Shown piece by piece: positions 17,783 through 25,745 of a stretch of DNA of 64,000 nt. How positions within the stretch are numbered: position 1 is the first letter of the stretch; each line of letters starts with the position of its first letter. The stretch lies in the NCBI RefSeq assembly GCF_022919155.1, contig NZ_CP095045.1, positions 3,224,001 to 3,288,000 on the forward strand, read 5' to 3'. The notes under the pieces are model-generated. The model was not told where the DNA came from and did no database searches. It worked only from the letters and a program-made list of their open reading frames with translations. The translations under genes were made by a program, and so were the position numbers. The stretch comes from Leucobacter allii (GTDB lineage: Bacteria > Actinomycetota > Actinomycetes > Actinomycetales > Microbacteriaceae).

Positions 17783-19758
17783 CCGTGCCACCGCTGCTGC
17801 GCGCGGCCCGCGCCGTACTCGGCGAGCTTCGCCGAGGTGTCGACGCGCTCCCAGGCCTCGGCGGGCGAGACGTCCCACCACACCTCGGAGGCGGGCAGGT
17901 CGGCGTGCGGGATCGTGGGCACGACGATGACGACGGGACCGGCCGCGTCGCGGGTCTCGGCGAGCGCCGCGCGCACCTCCGCGGCCGTCGCGGGGGTGCG
18001 CACCTCGGCGCCGAGGCCGGCCGCGATCTGCGCGAGGTCGATCCGGAGATAGTCGCCCGAGAGGCCGGCCGCGTCCGAGCCGGCGAGCGAGCCGCCCGCC
18101 TCGCGGTAGCGGAACTCGTTGGCGAAGTGCTCGCCGGTGCGCCACATCTGCAGCCGCCGGATCACCTGGTAGCCGTGGTTCTCGGAGACGACGATAGTGC
18201 ACGGGATGCCCTCCTGCGCCGCCGTCACGATCTCGGTCGGCATCATCACGAAGGTGCCGTCGCCGATGAGCGCCGTGACCCGGTGCGCGGGATCCGGATC
18301 GGCGAGCCGCACCCCCATCGCGGCCGGCAGCTCGTACCCCATGCAGGAGAAGCCGAACTCAAGGTGCGCGGCGCGGCCGCCCGTCGCGTCCCACACCTTC
18401 TGCAGATCGCCGGGCGGGCCCCCGGCAGCGGCCACGATCGTGTCGCCCGGGCGGGCGTGCTCCTGCAGCAACCCGATGAGCTGGCCCTGCGTGAGGGTCG
18501 CGCCCGTGACCGGGAGCTCCGGGTGATCCGCCAGCGGGAACGGCGCATCCGGGTCCGTCGCCGCATCGCGCACGGGGAGCCACGCGTCGCGGGCGCCCGC
18601 GACATCCGCGGCCCACGCCGCGGGGATCCGGTAGTCGCCGAGCTCTGCGGCGAGCGCCGCCAGCGCCAGGCGGGCGTCGGCGAGCACGGCCTCGGCGCCC
18701 TGCTTCACGGCGTCGTGCTCCACGATGTTGATGGATGCGAACCGCACCCCCGGGTCCGCGAACAGCGACTGGGAGGCGGTCGCGAAATCGGTGAGCCGGG
18801 TGCCGACGTGCACGACGAGATCGGCGCGCTCCGCAAGGCGGTTCGTCGTCGGCGCGCCCTCGAGCCCGATCCCGAACACGCTCCACGGCCCGTCCTCCGT
18901 GACCGCGCCCTTGCCGGCGAAGGTCTCCGCGATGGGCAGCCCCGTCCCGCGGCCGAGCTCGGTGAGGACGCCCTGCGCGTCGGCGTAGACGACGCCGCCG
19001 CCGGCGATGACGAGCGGACGCTCCGCGCCGCGGATGCGCTCGGCGAGCCGGGCGATCTCCGCCGCATCGGGGACGCGGCGGCGGATCGTCCAGTCGCGTT
19101 CGGCGAAGAGCTCGACGGGGAAGTCGAAGGCGTGCGCCTGCACGTCCTGCGGCAGCGCGAGCACCACGGCGCCCGTCTCCTCGGGATTCGCGAGCACCCG
19201 GAAGGCCTGCGGCAGCGCCGTGAGCAGCTGCTCGGGGCGGGTGATGCGGTCGAAGAAGCGGGAGACCGGGCGAAAGGCGTCATTCACCGTGACGTCGGGG
19301 GTGCCGGGGAGGTCGAGCTGCTGCAGCACGGGCCCCTGGCGGCGGGTCGCGTAGGTGTCGCCGGGCAGGAGGAGCAGCGGGATGCGGTTCACGGTGGCGA
19401 GGGCGGCCGCCGTCACGAGGTTCGTGGCGCCGGGGCCGATCGACGCCGTCACCGCGAGCGTGCGGCGGCGCTTCGCCGCCCGCGCGAAGCCGGTGGCGAG
19501 GTGCCCGAGCGCCTGCTCGTTGCGCCCCTGCACGAAGGGCAGGGCGTCGGCGTGCTCGGCGAGCGCCTGCCCGAGGCCGGCGACGTTGCCGTGGCCGAAG
19601 ATGCCGAGGGCGGCGGGGACGAAGCGCTCGCGGACGCCGTCGGCGAGCGAGTACTGCGCGGCGATGTAGCGGACGATCGCCTGGGCGACGGTGAGCCGGA
19701 CCGTCCGCCCGGAGGGGCCGGGCACGGCGGTCGATTGCGGGGCGGGGTGCTGGGTCAT
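17779..19758 (-). CDS. iolD: 3D-(3,5/4)-trihydroxycyclohexane-1,2-dione hydrolase (IolD-like, ThDP enzyme)
   Basis: A 659-residue thiamine-diphosphate enzyme that opens the six-membered ring of the inositol-derived diketone to give 5-deoxyglucuronate. IolD-typical segments are GIFGHGNVAGLGQAL near residue 52, QGRNEQALGHLATGFA near 77 (ThDP-activating Glu) and the cofactor motif LIGDGTFVMMPTEIVTA with SENHGYQV near 497-530. Length matches IolD (about 640). The ATG overlaps no upstream gene; 63 bases separate it from the aldehyde dehydrogenase gene before it. This is the strongest marker that the locus breaks down an inositol or a similar cyclitol. Confidence 0.9.
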   Translation of the reverse strand: MTQHPAPQSTAVPGPSGRTVRLTVAQAIVRYIAAQYSLADGVRERFVPAALGIFGHGNVAGLGQALAEHADALPFVQGRNEQALGHLATGFARAAKRRRTLAVTASIGPGATNLVTAAALATVNRIPLLLLPGDTYATRRQGPVLQQLDLPGTPDVTVNDAFRPVSRFFDRITRPEQLLTALPQAFRVLANPEETGAVVLALPQDVQAHAFDFPVELFAERDWTIRRRVPDAAEIARLAERIRGAERPLVIAGGGVVYADAQGVLTELGRGTGLPIAETFAGKGAVTEDGPWSVFGIGLEGAPTTNRLAERADLVVHVGTRLTDFATASQSLFADPGVRFASINIVEHDAVKQGAEAVLADARLALAALAAELGDYRIPAAWAADVAGARDAWLPVRDAATDPDAPFPLADHPELPVTGATLTQGQLIGLLQEHARPGDTIVAAAGGPPGDLQKVWDATGGRAAHLEFGFSCMGYELPAAMGVRLADPDPAHRVTALIGDGTFVMMPTEIVTAAQEGIPCTIVVSENHGYQVIRRLQMWRTGEHFANEFRYREAGGSLAGSDAAGLSGDYLRIDLAQIAAGLGAEVRTPATAAEVRAALAETRDAAGPVVIVVPTIPHADLPASEVWWDVSPAEAWERVDTSAKLAEYGAGRAQQRWHG

Positions 19759-19821
19759 GGGTGAGCTCCTGTGCTTCCTGTGCGTGCTGTGCTGATCTGG
19801 GGGGGGCGGAGGGGTGCCGTG

Positions 19822-21342
19822 CTAGCCGTGCAGGATGACGGTCTTCACCTCCGTCATCTCCTCGACGGTCGAGCGGATGCCCTCCTTGCCGTAACCGCTC
19901 GCCTTGAAGCCCCCGTAGGGCATGAGATCGGCGCGCCACAGCGGCGTCCACCCGAGATGGACGCTGCCCGCGTCGATCTCGCGCATCGCGCGCACGCCCT
20001 CGGCGAGGGTGCCGCCGAAGACCCCGGCGGCGAGCCCGTATGGGGTGCCGTTCGCGGCGTCGATCGCGGCGTCGAAGGAATCTACCGCGGTGACGGCGAC
20101 GGCGGGGCCGAAGAGCTCCTCCTGCGCGAGCGGGTGCCGGGTGTCGACCCCGGTCACGATCGCGGGCGAGACGAAGGCCCCGTCGCGCTCCCCGCCGGTG
20201 AGGAGCCGCGCACCGTCCGCGACGGCGCGCGAGATGCTGCGCTCGACCCGCTCCGCCTCGCGGCGGGCGATGAGCGGGCCGAGCGCGGTGCCCTCCGCGA
20301 AGGGGTCGCCCATGCGGATCGCCTCGACCTTCGGCTGCAGCGCGGCGAGGAAGTCGGCTTCGACGGCGCGGTGCACCACGACGCGCTGCACGGAGATGCA
20401 GACCTGCCCGGCATTGGCGTAGCCGCCGGCGGCGACGGCGCTCGCCGCGCGCTCGATATCCGCGCCCGGGAGGACGAGCGTGGGCGAGGACGCGCCGAGC
20501 TCGAGGGAGAGCTTCTTGATGCCGGCGAGCGCCGAGATCCGCTCCCCCACACCCGTGGAGCCGGTGAAGGAGATCTTCCGCACGCGCGGATCCTGCACGA
20601 GCGCGTCCCCGAGGACCCCGCCGGAGCCCGTGAGCACCGAGAGCACGCCCGCGGGCAGGCCGGCCTCCTCGAAGACGCGCGCCAGGGCGATCGCCGTGAG
20701 CGGGGTGGCGCTCGCCGGCTTGAGGACGACCGCGTTGCCCGAGGCGAGGGCCGGGCCGACCTTGTGCAGCACGAGCAGCGCGGGGTAGTTGAAGGGGGTG
20801 ATGGCGACGACGACCCCCACGGGCTGACGGAGCGTGAACCCCACCTTGTCCTGTCCCGTGCCGGGGTTCGCGTCGACCGGGAGGCTGTCGCCGTAGAGCT
20901 GCGTCCCCTCGTGGGCCGCGAGACGGATGATCGCGCCCGAGCGCCGCGCCTCACCGAGCGCCTCGGCGAGCGGCTTGCCGTTCTCGGCGGAGATCGTCGC
21001 CGCGAGCTCCGCCGAACGCGCCTCGGCGAGCTCCGCGGCGCGGAGCAGGATCGCGGCGCGCTCGTGGGCCGGGGTGCGCCGCCAGCGCGCGGCGCCCCGC
21101 ACGGCGGCTGCGACCGCGGCGTCGGCGTCGACGGCGGTCGCGACGGCCACCTCGCCGACCACGGATCCGTCGAAGGGGGATCGGATCTCGGCGCGCCCGC
21201 CGTCCGAGGCCTCGCGCCAGGCGCCGTCGATGAGCAGGCCGTGGCGGCCGAAGCCCCGCCGCTGCGCGCCGCCGTCCGGCGCCGCGCGCTCGCGCCGCGC
21301 CTCCCGGTCGATCCGTTCGTCTCGATCGCGCTCCTCGTGCAT
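19822..21342 (-). CDS. NAD(P)-dependent aldehyde dehydrogenase
   Basis: A 506-residue aldehyde dehydrogenase. ITPFNYPALL near residue 170 and SFTGSTGVGERI near 243 bind the cofactor, the general base is Glu in LELGAS near 268, and the catalytic Cys is in NAGQVCISVQR near 302. A charged N-terminal extension of about 35 residues precedes the core. It is not of the MmsA/IolA CoA-acylating type, judged from these motifs. ATG at 21342 follows AAAGGGG; earlier in-frame starts fall within the operator. It is the first gene of the ALDH-IolD-aldolase-dehydrogenase operon and would oxidise an aldehyde intermediate such as 5-deoxyglucuronate or malonate semialdehyde. Confidence 0.9.
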   Translation of the reverse strand: MHEERDRDERIDREARRERAAPDGGAQRRGFGRHGLLIDGAWREASDGGRAEIRSPFDGSVVGEVAVATAVDADAAVAAAVRGAARWRRTPAHERAAILLRAAELAEARSAELAATISAENGKPLAEALGEARRSGAIIRLAAHEGTQLYGDSLPVDANPGTGQDKVGFTLRQPVGVVVAITPFNYPALLVLHKVGPALASGNAVVLKPASATPLTAIALARVFEEAGLPAGVLSVLTGSGGVLGDALVQDPRVRKISFTGSTGVGERISALAGIKKLSLELGASSPTLVLPGADIERAASAVAAGGYANAGQVCISVQRVVVHRAVEADFLAALQPKVEAIRMGDPFAEGTALGPLIARREAERVERSISRAVADGARLLTGGERDGAFVSPAIVTGVDTRHPLAQEELFGPAVAVTAVDSFDAAIDAANGTPYGLAAGVFGGTLAEGVRAMREIDAGSVHLGWTPLWRADLMPYGGFKASGYGKEGIRSTVEEMTEVKTVILHG

Positions 21343-21363
21343 GCGCCGCCCCTTTCGCCGTTG

Positions 21364-21409
21364 ATTTGGACCGGTCCAAATTGTATGCACATGTGCGTCG
21401 CGAGGTCAA
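21364..21409 (-). promoter_or_regulatory. LacI-type operator and promoter of the ALDH-IolD operon
   Basis: ATTTGGACCGGTCCAAAT (21364-21381) is a perfect 18-base palindrome. On the minus strand it follows TTGACC (21409-21404), an 18-base spacer and TACAAT (21385-21380), so it would cover the transcription start. The layout and core (GGACCGGTCC) are identical to the site at 12656-12698. The divergent LacI gene starts 90 bases away and may be autoregulated. Confidence 0.82.
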
Positions 21410-21471
21410 GGGCGCCGCCGGGGGCAGTCTGCCCGGCGCGCTTGCCCGCTCGCGCGTGGCACGATGGTCTC

Positions 21472-22605
21472 GTGACCCCCCGAGACGATGCGCCGACCCG
21501 GGCGTCCGGCGCGGGCCGGGACGCGGGCTCGCGCCCGGACGCCAGCTCGGGCCCGGACGCCGGCTCGGGCCGTCCGACCATGCGAGACGTCGCCGAACGG
21601 GTCGGGCTCTCCCGCCAGCTCGTCTCGATCGTGCTGCGGGGCGCGCCGGGCGCGAGCGAGGCGTCGCGGGAGCGGATCCTCGCGGCGGCGCGCGAACTCG
21701 GCTACCACCCCGACGACTCCGCCCGGATGCTCCGCCGGCGGCGCAGCGGGCAGATCGGCGTGCTGTTCACCATGCGACAGCCCTTCGAGCTCGACGTCGT
21801 CGACGCGCTCTATCGCAGCGCCGCCGCGCGCGGCTACACGCTCGCCCTCGGCGCGATCGGCACGAGCCGCCCGCAGGAGGCCGCGCTCGCCGAGCTCATG
21901 CGGCAGCGGATCGAGGCGCTCATCGCGCTCGACGCCGAAGGCGCGGGCGGGATCGGTGCCGAGCGCCTCTCCGGCCTGCCCGGTGGGATTCCGGCGCTGC
22001 TCCTCGGCGGGCCGACCTCGGACGAGCCGCACGATCGCGTCGGCGTCGAGAACGCCGCGGGGATCGCCCTCGCGGTCGACCATCTCGCCCGCCTCGGCCA
22101 CGAGCGCATCGCATACGTCGGGCCGGAGACGGGCCCGAACGCCGCCGAGCGCATCTCCGGCTACCGCGCCGCGATGCACGAGCGCGGACTGCGGGACCGC
22201 ATCGTCCCGAGCGACTACACCGAGGCGGGCGGGTACCGCGCGGCGGCATCGCTGCTGGACGAGGGGCTCGGCGGCGCCGTCGCCGGCGCTTCCGGCCGGA
22301 CGTCCGCCGCGCCGACCGCGCTGGTGTGCAACAACGACCACTGCGCGATCGGGGTGCTGCAGACTCTCGTGCGCGCCGGGGTGCGCGTCCCGGAGGACGT
22401 CTCCGTGATCGGATTCGACGACAGCACGGCCGCCGCGCTCCCCTTCGTGCGGCTGACGAGCGTGCGGCCCGATCCCGAGCGCCTGGCCGAGCTCGCGATC
22501 GCCGCGGTGCACGCGCGGCTCGAGGCCCCCGGCGCGCCGCCGTCCGTCGCGCTCGTCGCGCCGACCCTCGCCGTGCGCGAGAGCACGGCGGCGCCCAGAC
22601 GCTAG
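21472..22605 (+). CDS. LacI-family transcriptional regulator of the cyclitol locus
   Basis: A LacI/GalR repressor, 377 residues from GTG at 21472 or 341 from ATG at 21580. The extra N-terminus is a low-complexity repeat (PDASSGPDAGSG) and the HTH starts right after it: MRDVAERVGLSRQLVSIVLRG, then the hinge helix DDSARMLRRRRSG. The C-terminal part is a sugar-binding domain, with VGVENAAGIALAVDHLARLGH and VIGFDDSTAAALPFVRLTSV as usual landmarks. It is divergent from the ALDH-IolD operon and next to a palindromic operator that recurs before the second enzyme operon. The likely inducer is the imported cyclitol or an early intermediate. Confidence 0.9.
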   Translation: MTPRDDAPTRASGAGRDAGSRPDASSGPDAGSGRPTMRDVAERVGLSRQLVSIVLRGAPGASEASRERILAAARELGYHPDDSARMLRRRRSGQIGVLFTMRQPFELDVVDALYRSAAARGYTLALGAIGTSRPQEAALAELMRQRIEALIALDAEGAGGIGAERLSGLPGGIPALLLGGPTSDEPHDRVGVENAAGIALAVDHLARLGHERIAYVGPETGPNAAERISGYRAAMHERGLRDRIVPSDYTEAGGYRAAASLLDEGLGGAVAGASGRTSAAPTALVCNNDHCAIGVLQTLVRAGVRVPEDVSVIGFDDSTAAALPFVRLTSVRPDPERLAELAIAAVHARLEAPGAPPSVALVAPTLAVRESTAAPRR

Positions 22606-23132
22606 GCCGCCCGCTCCGCACGCGCCGGGCTCAGCGCGATCGCGCCCGCGACGAGGGGGCCGACGCCGGGCAGCAGGAGCACGAGCGCGAGCGGCGCGGG
22701 CGCCCCCGCGTCCCGGAAGCGGCGCCAGTTGAGGGCGAGCACCGGCAGCGCGAAGACGAGCCCGAGGAGGACGGCCACGCCGGTGCCGAGCACCACGAGC
22801 GGCGCCCCCTCCGCGCCTCGCAGCACCCCGACGATCACGATCGCGCACGGGAGGAGCTGCAGCAGCGCGAGCAGCAGCACGGCCCACCAGTATTCGCGGC
22901 GCGAGGCCCGGCCGGCGAACCTCGCGTAGCCCGCGAGGAGGCGGCGAGCCGCCTCGGGCAGGTCCGCCGCGGGCGCCGGTTCGACCAGCGCCGGCACCGG
23001 GCGACCGTCGTGCGGGTCGAGCCCGATCCTGACGGCACCGGGGTCCTCGGCCGGCCCGGGCGCCGCGACGGTCTGCTCGTGCGGCGCCTCCCTCCGGGTC
23101 GCGTGACGCGGGGTCGTCGCTGCGCTGCTCAT
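22602..23132 (-). CDS. DUF805 family membrane protein
   Basis: A 176-residue protein with a soluble Pro/Ala-rich N-terminus (about 1-70) and then DUF805: YARFAGRASRREYWWAVLLL near residue 77 is the family hallmark (F-GRASRREYW), followed by about four membrane segments and the short motif LNWRRFRDAG. Function of DUF805 is not known. ATG at 23132 follows AGGACGAGG. The gene converges on the LacI gene with a 4-base overlap of stops and seems unrelated to it. Confidence 0.85.
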   Translation of the reverse strand: MSSAATTPRHATRREAPHEQTVAAPGPAEDPGAVRIGLDPHDGRPVPALVEPAPAADLPEAARRLLAGYARFAGRASRREYWWAVLLLALLQLLPCAIVIVGVLRGAEGAPLVVLGTGVAVLLGLVFALPVLALNWRRFRDAGAPAPLALVLLLPGVGPLVAGAIALSPARAERAA

Positions 23133-23304
23133 GGTCTGCCTCGTCCTTCCGTCGCGGGCGATGGATGCGATCCGCATCCCGGGAGGGGCACCGGAATCCG
23201 ATCCGGGAGTGCTCCATCACGGGGAACGGGCGCAGCCCCGAATCGTGACGCGCGCTTCGCGAATTCGCCCGCCCGGGCGAGCCGCCCCGGGCCGCGCGAT
23301 CGGC

Positions 23305-23336
23305 TTGACCCTGCCCCGCAGGGGAGGGTTTAGCGT
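23305..23336 (+). promoter_or_regulatory. MerR-type promoter with operator in the spacer
   Basis: TTGACC (23305-23310) and TAGCGT (23331-23336) are 20 bases apart, the overlong spacing typical of MerR-activated promoters. The spacer holds a near-palindrome of the ACCCT-CCCC/GGGG-AGGGT type seen at heavy-metal and redox MerR operators. Transcription would start only a few bases before the ATG at 23344, giving a leaderless or nearly leaderless mRNA for the MerR-peroxiredoxin gene. Confidence 0.65.
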
Positions 23337-23343
23337 GGACGGC

Positions 23344-24354
23344 ATGGAGACTCGGATGCGCATCGGCGAGCTGGCCGCCCGGGCCGGGGTGACGGTGAAG
23401 GCCGTCCGCTACTACGAGCGGCTCGGGCTCATCTCGGCGCCGCGGGAGCCGAACGGCTACCGCACCTTCGGGGAGGATCAGCTGCGCGCGGTGCAGGAGG
23501 TGCGGGAGCTCGGAGCACTCGGGATCGCGCCCTCCCGCGCCAGGCCCTTCCTCGACTGCCTCGAAGCCGGGCATGCGCACGGAGACGAGTGCGTGAGCTC
23601 CCTCGCCGTGTATCGCGACGCGATCGCGGAGCTGGATCGGACGATCGCGGAGCTCGCGCGGCGGCGCACGGCCCTGCAGCAACGGCTCGAGGCCGGCGCC
23701 GGACAGGCGGGTGCCGAGCATGCCGGTGCCGGACAGGCGGACGACCGCAGCGCCCCCGACGACACCGCACTGCCCGATTACACGGTGCTGCCAGACGGAC
23801 TCCCCGTGCCCGCCGACGACGGCGCCGCGGATCACCTGCCCGGGCTGCGCCTGCCCGCGCTGCGACTGCCGACGAGCGACGGCGGCACCGTCGATTTCAG
23901 CGCGCTCGGCCCCGGGCGCACGGTCGTCTATCTCTATCCCCTCACCGGCCGACCGGGGACGGATCTGCCGGAGGGCTGGGATGCGATCCCCGGCGCCCGC
24001 GGCTGTTCCACCGAGGCATGCGACTTCCGCGACCACTTCGCGCAGCTGCAGGACGCGGGCGCCGCGCGCGTGTTCGGCATGTCGAGCCAGGATCCCGCGT
24101 ACCAGGCGGAGGTGGTCGCACGGTTGCGGCTGCCGTTCCCGATGATCTCCGACGAGGGCTTCGCGCTCGCCGAGGCGCTCGGGCTGCCCGTGTTCCCGGC
24201 ATCGGGGCACGCGCGACTGCACGCGCGACTCACCCTGATCGTGGTCGACGGGACGATCGAGCACGTCTTCTTCCCCATCTTCCCGCCCAATACCCACGCG
24301 CAGCAGGTGCTCGCGTGGCTCGAGGCCCACCCGAGAACGGAAACCGACGCATGA
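23344..24354 (+). CDS. MerR regulator fused to a PrxQ/BCP-type peroxiredoxin
   Basis: A 336-residue fusion. Residues 5-75 form a MerR winged helix (MRIGELAARAGVTVKAVRYY, ERLGL, NGYRTF), followed by a dimerising helix to about 118 with Cys72, His77, His79 and Cys83 near its base. After a low-complexity linker (118-165) comes a peroxiredoxin: strand GRTVVYLYPLTG, then GARGCSTEACDFRDHF, with candidate peroxidatic Cys221 and resolving Cys226 in the PrxQ CxxxxC spacing. The domain would reduce peroxides or report them to the DNA-binding half. It heads a three-gene operon under a MerR-type promoter, so autoregulation is likely. Confidence 0.88.
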   Translation: METRMRIGELAARAGVTVKAVRYYERLGLISAPREPNGYRTFGEDQLRAVQEVRELGALGIAPSRARPFLDCLEAGHAHGDECVSSLAVYRDAIAELDRTIAELARRRTALQQRLEAGAGQAGAEHAGAGQADDRSAPDDTALPDYTVLPDGLPVPADDGAADHLPGLRLPALRLPTSDGGTVDFSALGPGRTVVYLYPLTGRPGTDLPEGWDAIPGARGCSTEACDFRDHFAQLQDAGAARVFGMSSQDPAYQAEVVARLRLPFPMISDEGFALAEALGLPVFPASGHARLHARLTLIVVDGTIEHVFFPIFPPNTHAQQVLAWLEAHPRTETDA

Positions 24355-24740
24355 CCACGCACCGACCCCCGGCCGGCGGAGCGCCGCGCCCGCGCTTCAG
24401 CTCGACCTTCATCTTCGAGACGGGCGATCTCACCCCGGAGTTCCACCGCATCGACGACGAGATCGCTGCGCGCGCACGGCGGATCCCGGGCTTCCTCGGG
24501 GAGGAGGCCTGGCACAACACGGAGACCGGCTTGCACGCCGAGGTCTACTACTGGGCGAGCATGGAGGCGCTGCAGGAGCTCGTCGGCATGGACACCCATC
24601 GCCTGGCGAAGGGACGGCACACGGAATGGCTCGGCCGATACCGGGTGGTCATCGCGGAGGTGCAGAGCGTCTACGGGGATCCGCTGCTCGGACGGGAGCA
24701 TCGCCCGGGCGCTGCGGCTCAGGCGGAGCCGGGCACATGA
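24351..24740 (+). CDS. Antibiotic biosynthesis monooxygenase-like (ABM fold) protein
   Basis: A 129-residue protein. FSSTFIFETGDLTPEF, IPGFLGEEAWHNTETGLHAEVYYWASMEAL and RYRVVIAEVQSVYGD fit a small ferredoxin-like ABM/heme-oxygenase-type domain, where a Trp/His-rich strand (AEVYYWAS, THRLAKGRHTEWLGRY) is typical. Such proteins can act as cofactor-free or heme monooxygenases, or have no known reaction. The start overlaps the MerR-peroxiredoxin stop (ATGA) and its stop overlaps the next start (ATGA), so the three genes are one unit. The last 15 residues are unstructured. Confidence 0.7.
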   Translation: MTTHRPPAGGAPRPRFSSTFIFETGDLTPEFHRIDDEIAARARRIPGFLGEEAWHNTETGLHAEVYYWASMEALQELVGMDTHRLAKGRHTEWLGRYRVVIAEVQSVYGDPLLGREHRPGAAAQAEPGT

Positions 24741-25741
24741 ACCGCGCATTCGCGGGCCTGAGCGCCTTCCCGCTCACCCCGTTCTCCGGAGACCGCCCCG
24801 ACGCGCGGGCCTTCGCCGGTCTCGTCGAGCGGCTCGTGACGGCGGGGGTCGACTCCGTGACGGCGCTCGGCTCGACGGGCTCGTACGCGTATCTCGACGC
24901 CGCCGAGCGCGCGGAGATCGCTCGGCTGACCGTGCGGCATGCCGACGGCACTCCCGTGATCGTCGGGATCGGGGCGCTGCGCACCTCGTGGGTGCTCGAG
25001 CACGCGGCCCGGGCCGAGGATGCGGGCGCCCAGGGAGTGCTGCTCGCGCCGATGAGCTACCAGCCGCTCACCGAGGACGAGGTGTTCGAGCTGTACCGTG
25101 CGGTGTGCGAGCGGACCGGTCTGCCGGTCGTCGTCTACGACAATCCGGGCACGACGCGCTTCGCGTTCACCCCGGCCCTGTACGGCAGGATCGCCGAGCT
25201 GCCCCGGATCACCGGGATCAAGATCCCCGGCACCGCGCTGCTGGAGGACCCCGGCGGGGCGTCGGACGCGGCAGCGGGGGACGGCAGGAGCGGCATCGAC
25301 GGTCTCGACAGCACCGCCCGTCTCGACAGCACCGCCCGTCTCGACGGTGCCGTCGCTCGGCTCCGCGGGATCCGCGCCGAGCTGCCGGAGGCGGTCGCGG
25401 TCGGCGTGTCTGGGGATGCACTGGCGGCGACCGGGCTGCTCGCCGGCTGCGAGACCTGGTACTCGGTGATCGGCGGGACGCTGCCGAGGCTCGCCCTCCG
25501 GATCGCTCGGACGGCCGGGAGCGAGGACGCGGAGGCGACGCTGGCCGCATCGGAGACGTTCGAGCCGCTCTGGGCGCTCTTCGCCGAGTGCGGCAGCCTG
25601 CGGGTCGTCGCGGCGATCGCCGAGCGCCTCGATCTCGTCGAGGGCGGCTGCCTGCCGCTCCCGCTGCGCGACATCGACACCGCGCAGCGGGAGCGTCTCG
25701 ACCGCTTCCTCAGCGGGATCGACCCCGAGCTGCTGCGCTGA
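24737..25741 (+). CDS. Dihydrodipicolinate synthase/N-acetylneuraminate lyase family protein
   Basis: A 334-residue class I aldolase-fold protein. GSTGSYAYLDAAERAE near residue 44 is the substrate-carboxylate loop, VVVYDNPGTTRFAF near 132 has the catalytic Tyr, and ITGIKIPG near 157 holds the Schiff-base Lys. Just after the Lys strand is an insertion of about 30 residues coded by an 18-base tandem repeat (25307-25342, protein repeat LDSTAR), not usual in the family. The substrate is a 2-keto acid or its aldehyde partner; not clearly DapA. It is the third gene of the MerR-peroxiredoxin operon. Confidence 0.82.
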   Translation: MNRAFAGLSAFPLTPFSGDRPDARAFAGLVERLVTAGVDSVTALGSTGSYAYLDAAERAEIARLTVRHADGTPVIVGIGALRTSWVLEHAARAEDAGAQGVLLAPMSYQPLTEDEVFELYRAVCERTGLPVVVYDNPGTTRFAFTPALYGRIAELPRITGIKIPGTALLEDPGGASDAAAGDGRSGIDGLDSTARLDSTARLDGAVARLRGIRAELPEAVAVGVSGDALAATGLLAGCETWYSVIGGTLPRLALRIARTAGSEDAEATLAASETFEPLWALFAECGSLRVVAAIAERLDLVEGGCLPLPLRDIDTAQRERLDRFLSGIDPELLR

Positions 25742-25745
25742 CGGC

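Noticed and set aside
17785..19764. 659-codon open frame on the plus strand opposite iolD
   Set aside because: It is a GC-rich antisense shadow; the minus strand has clear IolD motifs and correct codon bias.
19771..21471. Very long N-terminal extension of the LacI frame
   Set aside because: It runs antisense through the aldehyde dehydrogenase gene and has no family similarity; the LacI HTH starts near 21580.
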